In this document: positions 6,964-11,312 of the stretch, one piece after another
Layout: the number at the start of each line of letters is the position of its first letter
Numbering within the stretch: position 1 is the stretch's first letter
Origin: RGIG3009 sp045630765
Lineage (GTDB): Bacteria > Bacillota > Clostridia > Oscillospirales > Acutalibacteraceae
Direction: 5' to 3'
Assembly: GCA_045630765.1 (NCBI GenBank)
Contig: JAZQTM010000035.1
Location: forward strand, 1-11,312
DNA length: 11,312 nucleotides
The notes under the pieces: model-generated
What the model was told of the DNA's origin: nothing
The model's input: only the letters and a program-made list of their open reading frames with translations
Database searches by the model: none
Program-made: the position numbers and the translations under genes

Positions 6964-8412
6964 TTACCCTTTTTTGCCCCAAACGGAGGGCGTGAGCGCA
7001 AACAAAATCGGGTAGATTTCCAAACGTCCGAAGAGCATCGCAAGGGACAGCACGATCTTGGAAAGACCGGTGTACGCCGCATAGTTTGACAGAGGACCAA
7101 CCCCCGCCAAACCGGGACCGACGTTGTTAAAGCACGCAAAGGCGGCAGACAAATTCGTTTCCAATGAAAACGGCTCGAAAGACAAAATCAAGAAAACGGC
7201 CAGCAGTAGAATCATATACAAAGCGAAGTATGAGGATACGCCGCCGAGCGTTTGATCATCTACTGATTTTCCGCTTACCTGCACCACACCGACCGAACGC
7301 GGATGAAGCATCTTTTTGAGATCTCTACCCACAATCTTAAACAATAAGATCACGCGAGACACCTTGAGTCCTCCGGCGGTAGAACCGGCACAACCACCCA
7401 CCATCATCAACAAAAACAAAATCGCCTTTGAGAGTTCCGGCCAAGCGGCAAAGTCCGTGGTGGAATATCCCGTGGTTGTAATGATGGAGGATACCTGGAA
7501 AGCGCTGTGGCGCAGCGTTTCCGAGAAGGTATCGTAAAGCGGTAATATGTTATGGGTGATAAGTCCCGTTGCCACAAGAACAATCGCCAGATAGCACCAT
7601 AACTCCCCGCTTTTCAGCACCGGTTTGATGCGACGGAGAAGTAAGAAATAGTACAAGTTGAAGTTGACACCAAACAACAGCATAAAGATCGTGATAACCC
7701 ACTGTAAATACGGTGAGTATCCCCCAACGCTGTCCGGTTTAATGCCAAAACCGCCGGTACCTGCGGTGCCGAATGCATGCACCACGCTATCGAACAGAGG
7801 CATATCGCCGCACAACAGGAAAACGACCTCAATTACCGTCAATGCCAAATAAATGAGATATAAAATTTTTGCCGTATCACGCAAGCGCGGTACAAGTTTA
7901 CCGACGGTAGGTCCCGGCACTTCCGCGCGCAACGCGTGAATTGAACGACCTGATTCCGACGGCAGCACGGCAAGCATCAGAACAATAACACCCATACCGC
8001 CGATCCAGTGCGTAAAGCTGCGCCAAAACAGCAATCCGCGATCCAGTAACGACGGATCGGGTAAAATGGAAGCGCCCGTTGTGGTAAGGCCGCTGACCGT
8101 TTCAAAAAGCGCATCAATATACGACGGAATCGCACCACTGAGCGTGAACGGCAACGCGCCGATCAGCGCCATGGCGACCCACGATAACGCGACGGTGATA
8201 AATCCGCCTTTTGCAAACAAAGTGCGATCGTTATGGCGATTGAAAAGCATCAGCAACAAGCCGATCACCGCTGCCGCGGCGATGGCGATAATAAAACTAA
8301 AAACAGTTGTGAATTCCGCATAGCATAACGACACTGCCAACGGAATCAGCATCAAGATGCCTTCCAGCAGAACGATACGCCCCACGGTATATAACACCAT
8401 TTTTCGGTTCAT
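6964..8412 (-). CDS. trkH: Trk-type potassium uptake protein, membrane subunit
   Basis: Pore-forming subunit of a Trk potassium uptake system in the cytoplasmic membrane, 482 residues, very hydrophobic, with many predicted membrane helices (for example 12-32, 36-56, 72-92, 137-151, 182-201, 237-258). It contains the four pore-loop filter regions expected of the SKT family, each with its glycine: LTTTG (109-113), TAGTGGFG (216-223), TTTGYST (312-318) and NNVGPGL (429-435). The conserved LRAEVPGPT (161-169) and GGCAGSTAGGLKVSR (339-353) segments are also present. The start ATG follows AAGGA and lies 12 nt after the trkA stop; a second ATG four codons later is possible. Its regulator TrkA is encoded just upstream in the same unit. 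Length and motifs favour TrkH over the shorter KtrB. Confidence 0.95.
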   Translation of the reverse strand: MNRKMVLYTVGRIVLLEGILMLIPLAVSLCYAEFTTVFSFIIAIAAAAVIGLLLMLFNRHNDRTLFAKGGFITVALSWVAMALIGALPFTLSGAIPSYIDALFETVSGLTTTGASILPDPSLLDRGLLFWRSFTHWIGGMGVIVLMLAVLPSESGRSIHALRAEVPGPTVGKLVPRLRDTAKILYLIYLALTVIEVVFLLCGDMPLFDSVVHAFGTAGTGGFGIKPDSVGGYSPYLQWVITIFMLLFGVNFNLYYFLLLRRIKPVLKSGELWCYLAIVLVATGLITHNILPLYDTFSETLRHSAFQVSSIITTTGYSTTDFAAWPELSKAILFLLMMVGGCAGSTAGGLKVSRVILLFKIVGRDLKKMLHPRSVGVVQVSGKSVDDQTLGGVSSYFALYMILLLAVFLILSFEPFSLETNLSAAFACFNNVGPGLAGVGPLSNYAAYTGLSKIVLSLAMLFGRLEIYPILFALTPSVWGKKG

Positions 8413-8424
8413 AGTATGCAGTCC

Positions 8425-9783
8425 TTATTTCAAAATATCGGAAAGATCCTGCAAACGGCGATCCGCCGCTACCACGATTACACGGTCACCTGCCGCAATC
8501 ACGTCATTACCACCCGGGATAATCGGCGTACGGTTTCGGATAATGCCAGCAATCAGTGTGTTGGGTTTCAACTGCAACTCCTTGAGCGGAACACCCAGCA
8601 TCGCAAAATCGGGAGAAACATTGAACTCAAGCGCTTCCGCTTTTCCGTCCATCAAATGATACAGGGTTTCAATATTACTGCCCATTGAATTTTGCAGCGC
8701 TCTGGCATACCGCACCAATACGTCGGTAATCACCTTTTTAGGAGAAACGATACAATCCATCCCCAGTTTTTCCGCCAAGAGCGACAACTCGTCGCGGTTG
8801 ACCTTTGCGATCACCTTCGGTACGTTTTGAGTGGATGCGAAAATGGAGATAAGGATGTTTTCCTCGTCCATACCGGTAAGCGCTACGAACGCATCGCGAG
8901 ATGGAAGATCCTCCTCCATCAAAATCTCCTGTTGAGCACCGTCACCGTGTACGATCACCGCTTTGGGGAGCGTGGCACACAGTTCCTGACACAGCGCCGG
9001 ATCACGTTCAATGAGCGTTACCGCACTGCCGCCGGATAACAACAATTTTGCCAAATAATACGCGACGCGGCTGCCGCCGAGGATCATCACGTTACGCGCC
9101 TGCTTTTGTAAAAGATCCATTTCGCGTAACAGTTTGTGAATCTCGGTCAATTGAGCGGTAAGACCGATCTTGTCACCGGCACGCAATACAAAATTACCGT
9201 CCGGAATATACACGTCGTCGCCGCGCTGGACCACGCAGATAAGGAATTTTGCTTTATATTTTTCGCGCAGATCACGCAAGCTCAAGCCGTCAAACGGTGT
9301 ATCCTTCTTCAAATGAAGCTCGATCATTTCAAAATTGCGACGAGAGAACGTTTCAACTTTGATCGCAGACGGCAGTTTTAAGATTTTGTACATTTCTTGC
9401 GCTGCGAGCAATTCCGGATTGATCGCCATCGACAAGCCGAGTTCTTGTTTGAGGAAATTGAGGCTGTTATCGTTGTATTCGGGGTTTCGGATACGCGCGA
9501 TCGTATGTGCCGCGCCCATCCGTTTTGCCAAAAAGCAACTAAGCATATTGGTATTGTCCGAATCGGTAACCGCGACGAACAAATCCGCTTTCGCAACGCC
9601 TGCTTCTTCCAACACGTCGGAATCCGCACCATTACCGCATACGCTCATAACGTCGTATACGTTCGTCAGTTCTGCAAGCGGGGCGGGGTTTTGATCGATC
9701 GCCACAACGCTATGACCTTCCGTTACCAGACTGGACACGATCGCTTCACCGATCTTGCCGCAACCGACAACCAAAATATTCAT
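8425..9783 (-). CDS. trkA: Trk potassium uptake regulator with two RCK repeats
   Basis: Cytoplasmic nucleotide-binding ring protein that gates TrkH. The 452 residues form two tandem RCK units: an NAD-binding fold at about 1-130 and a TrkA_C domain at about 140-222, then a second fold at about 231-350 and a second TrkA_C at about 375-452. The first fold has the full GCGKIG loop (7-12) and Asp30 at the end of beta-2 (VVAID), typical of NAD(H) binding. The second has GGSRVA (236-241) with Glu259; two of the three classical glycines are replaced by Ser and Ala, so its nucleotide binding may differ. The start is supported by AGGAGGGG just before the ATG. It begins 1 nt after the exonuclease stop, so translation is probably coupled, and trkH follows after 12 nt. 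Confidence 0.95.
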   Translation of the reverse strand: MNILVVGCGKIGEAIVSSLVTEGHSVVAIDQNPAPLAELTNVYDVMSVCGNGADSDVLEEAGVAKADLFVAVTDSDNTNMLSCFLAKRMGAAHTIARIRNPEYNDNSLNFLKQELGLSMAINPELLAAQEMYKILKLPSAIKVETFSRRNFEMIELHLKKDTPFDGLSLRDLREKYKAKFLICVVQRGDDVYIPDGNFVLRAGDKIGLTAQLTEIHKLLREMDLLQKQARNVMILGGSRVAYYLAKLLLSGGSAVTLIERDPALCQELCATLPKAVIVHGDGAQQEILMEEDLPSRDAFVALTGMDEENILISIFASTQNVPKVIAKVNRDELSLLAEKLGMDCIVSPKKVITDVLVRYARALQNSMGSNIETLYHLMDGKAEALEFNVSPDFAMLGVPLKELQLKPNTLIAGIIRNRTPIIPGGNDVIAAGDRVIVVAADRRLQDLSDILK

Positions 9784-9784
9784 A

Positions 9785-10642
9785 TTACCCCTCCTGCTCT
9801 TTTTCCGCCGTTTTGCGGATCAGTCGTTTTTTTATTTCCACGCCATCGTATTTCTTTTTTGCTTGCACGCGACCGATATACTCGGTACCGCACGAAGCGC
9901 AACGGAACGTTGCCGTGAAAAAGCGGTGCTGGCTTTGCCATTTGCCGATTCGTTTCAAGTTGCGCTGACACGTTTCACACGAAAAGCGCAGATCAGCACG
10001 ACGGATCAACGGATCGTCGATCTCGCGGATATACGTCGGCTTAAAGGTTAAGCGACGGTAAAACTCATCGTCCACCGTTGCCGTTTCGTTTTGAAAAGAG
10101 GACGGCTCGTACACCTGACGAAAGATCGCTGCCGCCAATACGCTGTCATCGATCGCGTGGTGCAGTTCCATCTCCTCGCTGGCAATGTGTAACTGCTCGG
10201 CAAGCTTGCCGAGCGCCACTTGCTGCGCCGTTCCCAATCCCAGGCGCTGTTGCGCATAGTGCTGCAAATCCACGTATGCAGATAAAAACGGAATGCGCTC
10301 ATCGCCGTAAAAATATCGGCAGTTTTCCATCAGCACCATCAGATCGGTGTTGCTAAAGGTCATAACGACCGCATCATCACCGATAAATCGGCACAGACGT
10401 TCCATTGCTTGTCCGAACGACATACCCCCACGCACCTGATCGTCGGTAATGCCGGTCAGGTTTGTGACAAGCCGCGTTAATTTGCGGCTGACAACGGGGC
10501 GAATGTACGCATCCAAGCGATCTTCGATGCGTTTGTCTTCCGACAACCGCACCGCACCGATCTCAATGATCTCGTTAAAATACCCACCGAGTTTCTCGCA
10601 GTATGCGCCGTTCCATTCCAGATCTAAAATTACATAGGTCAA
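9785..10642 (-). CDS. DEDDh 3'-5' exonuclease-like protein with C-terminal zinc-ribbon-like tail
   Basis: Predicted DnaQ-fold exonuclease (KapD/ExoX-like group), 285 residues. Exonuclease motifs are visible: DLEWN (7-11) with Asp7 and Glu9, SNTDLMVL (97-104) with Asp100, and HHAIDDS (161-167) with His161 and Asp166, giving a complete DEDDh set. After the nuclease fold (about 1-180) a C-terminal part holds C222-X2-C225-X22-C248-X2-C251, which could bind one zinc, and ends in a Lys/Arg-rich stretch (261-282). A nucleic-acid-binding ribbon is a fair inference. Substrate (DNA or RNA) is unknown. The start codon is TTG at 10642: the preceding in-frame codons are TCC and the hinT stop TGA, and the DLEW strand starts only six codons later, so no ATG can serve. 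It sits 3 nt after hinT and 1 nt before trkA. Confidence 0.88.
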   Translation of the reverse strand: MTYVILDLEWNGAYCEKLGGYFNEIIEIGAVRLSEDKRIEDRLDAYIRPVVSRKLTRLVTNLTGITDDQVRGGMSFGQAMERLCRFIGDDAVVMTFSNTDLMVLMENCRYFYGDERIPFLSAYVDLQHYAQQRLGLGTAQQVALGKLAEQLHIASEEMELHHAIDDSVLAAAIFRQVYEPSSFQNETATVDDEFYRRLTFKPTYIREIDDPLIRRADLRFSCETCQRNLKRIGKWQSQHRFFTATFRCASCGTEYIGRVQAKKKYDGVEIKKRLIRKTAEKEQEG

Positions 10643-10645
10643 GGA

Positions 10646-10978
10646 TCAGCACATTCCCTTCAAGGTTTTTCCGCCGAGAATGTGGAAGTGCAGGTGGAAC
10701 ACCGTCTGCCCTGCCGACTCGCCGTTGTTGGTGACGACGCGATAATCGGTCAGGCCGAGTTCTTTTGCAATTTTGGCAATCACTTCAAAGATGTGGGCAA
10801 CTACCGCACTGTTTTCCGAAGTGATGGCACTGCAACCCGAAAGATGTGCTTTCGGAATAACGAGCAAGTGAACGGGCGCCGCCGGCTGAATGTCGTAAAA
10901 CGCCAGTACGCTGTCATCCTCGTACACTTTTTTGGACGGGATCTCCCCCGCTACAATTTTACAAAAAATGCAATCCAT
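10646..10978 (-). CDS. hinT: HIT-family nucleotide hydrolase (HinT-like)
   Basis: Small cytoplasmic histidine-triad protein of 110 residues, the usual size. Family members hydrolyse nucleoside phosphoramidates or aminoacyl-AMP. It has the signature HLHFHILGG at 95-103 (His95, His97, His99, the last two in the triad active site), TNNGESAGQTVFH before it (83-95), and Cys3/Cys6 (DCIFCKI) with His45, which together with His95 resemble the zinc site of Gram-positive Hint proteins. The ATG at 10978 has AGAGGTG upstream and lies 13 nt after alaS. A position next to alanyl-tRNA synthetase is suggestive, since Hint proteins act on aminoacyl-adenylates made by synthetases, but a functional link is only inference. 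Its stop TGA is in frame with the following exonuclease. Confidence 0.93.
   Translation of the reverse strand: MDCIFCKIVAGEIPSKKVYEDDSVLAFYDIQPAAPVHLLVIPKAHLSGCSAITSENSAVVAHIFEVIAKIAKELGLTDYRVVTNNGESAGQTVFHLHFHILGGKTLKGMC
10655..10660 (-). promoter_or_regulatory. Probable ribosome binding site for the TTG-started exonuclease
   Basis: AAGGGA inside the last codons of hinT is the only purine-rich site before the TTG at 10642, with a spacing of about 12 nt, longer than ideal. Together with the TTG codon it suggests weak initiation that relies on ribosomes finishing hinT. Confidence 0.45.
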
Positions 10979-10991
10979 TGTGAAGCACCTC

Positions 10992-11312
10992 TTATTTCAA
11001 AAATTCGGGGATGCTGTCCATCGCTTCTGCAACCTTGGAAAGGTCTTTACCGCCGGCCATTGCCATATCCGGCTTGCCGCCGCCTTTACCGCCGCAGATC
11101 GCCGCCACCTGACGTACGATCGCACCGGCATTGGCACCCGCCGCCACAGCACCCGGGGTGCAGTAGCAAGCAAAGGTCACGCTTTGCTTTTCGGTCGACG
11201 TACCGGCAACTACCATCACCGCTTTATCCAAACCGCGATCCTTGCAGCGATCGCACAGCGAACGCAGTTCGTCACCCGACAAGTCGGGCAATACCGCTGT
11301 AATCAACTGAAT
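10992..11312 (-). CDS. alaS: Alanyl-tRNA synthetase, C-terminal fragment
   Basis: The last 107 residues of alanyl-tRNA synthetase; the rest lies beyond the right edge. Alanyl-tRNA synthetase charges tRNA-Ala in the cytoplasm. The fragment matches the C-Ala/DHHA1 region, with the conserved RQVAAICGGKGGGKPDMAMAGG run near its end (two glycine-rich pieces, CGGKGGGKPDMA and AGG) and a short closing helix to a TAA at 10992. The frame is open to base 11312 with no stop, so it is cut by the window rather than broken. A TTG at 11306 lies in frame but is internal, not a start. It appears to be the upstream gene of the hinT-exonuclease-trkA-trkH unit. Confidence 0.93.
   Translation of the reverse strand: MQLITAVLPDLSGDELRSLCDRCKDRGLDKAVMVVAGTSTEKQSVTFACYCTPGAVAAGANAGAIVRQVAAICGGKGGGKPDMAMAGGKDLSKVAEAMDSIPEFLK

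Noticed and set aside
1..11312. A mobile element, CRISPR array, defence system or RNA gene
   Set aside because: No spaced direct repeats, transposase-like genes, tRNA-like cloverleaf or other sign was seen. All stretches of any length are assigned to core genes or to the pyr leader.

Overview
All the genes lie on the minus strand, so the biological order runs from high to low coordinates: alaS (3' end), a HIT-family hydrolase, a DEDDh exonuclease, trkA, trkH, then a regulatory gap, then pyrC, carB, pyrK, pyrD and pyrF (cut by the left edge). The window looks like the chromosome of a low-to-mid GC Firmicute, most likely a Clostridia member of the Oscillospiraceae/Ruminococcaceae kind. The reasons are the class 1B dihydroorotate dehydrogenase PyrD+PyrK, strong AGGAGG ribosome sites, tight gene packing, a PyrR-type attenuator and two-subunit Trk potassium uptake. 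This placement is inference; no species can be named.

Right part (6964-11312): a housekeeping transcription unit. The alanyl-tRNA synthetase C-terminus enters from the right edge. It is followed at 1-13 nt gaps by hinT, an exonuclease with a C-terminal zinc-ribbon-like tail (TTG start), trkA and trkH. The unit closes with a perfect 15-bp rho-independent terminator just after trkH.

Middle (6740-6963): a 224-bp gap that is almost fully explained. It holds the trkH terminator, a perfect consensus sigma-A promoter with an extended -10, and a complete three-state pyrimidine attenuator. The attenuator consists of a PyrR-binding stem-loop, a competing antiterminator and a GC-rich intrinsic terminator, ending about 18 nt before pyrC.

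Left part (1-6739): a de novo UMP operon. PyrC makes dihydroorotate, CarB is the large subunit of carbamoyl-phosphate synthetase, PyrK and PyrD form the NAD-dependent dihydroorotate dehydrogenase, and PyrF decarboxylates OMP. The last three genes are translationally coupled by overlaps. carA, pyrB, pyrE and pyrR are not in the window, and carB directly follows pyrC without its usual partner carA.

I see no mobile element, CRISPR array, tRNA, rRNA or novel defence system. The content is mainly ordinary core metabolism. The RNA switch, the missing carA and the exonuclease-zinc ribbon protein are the points most worth a second look.
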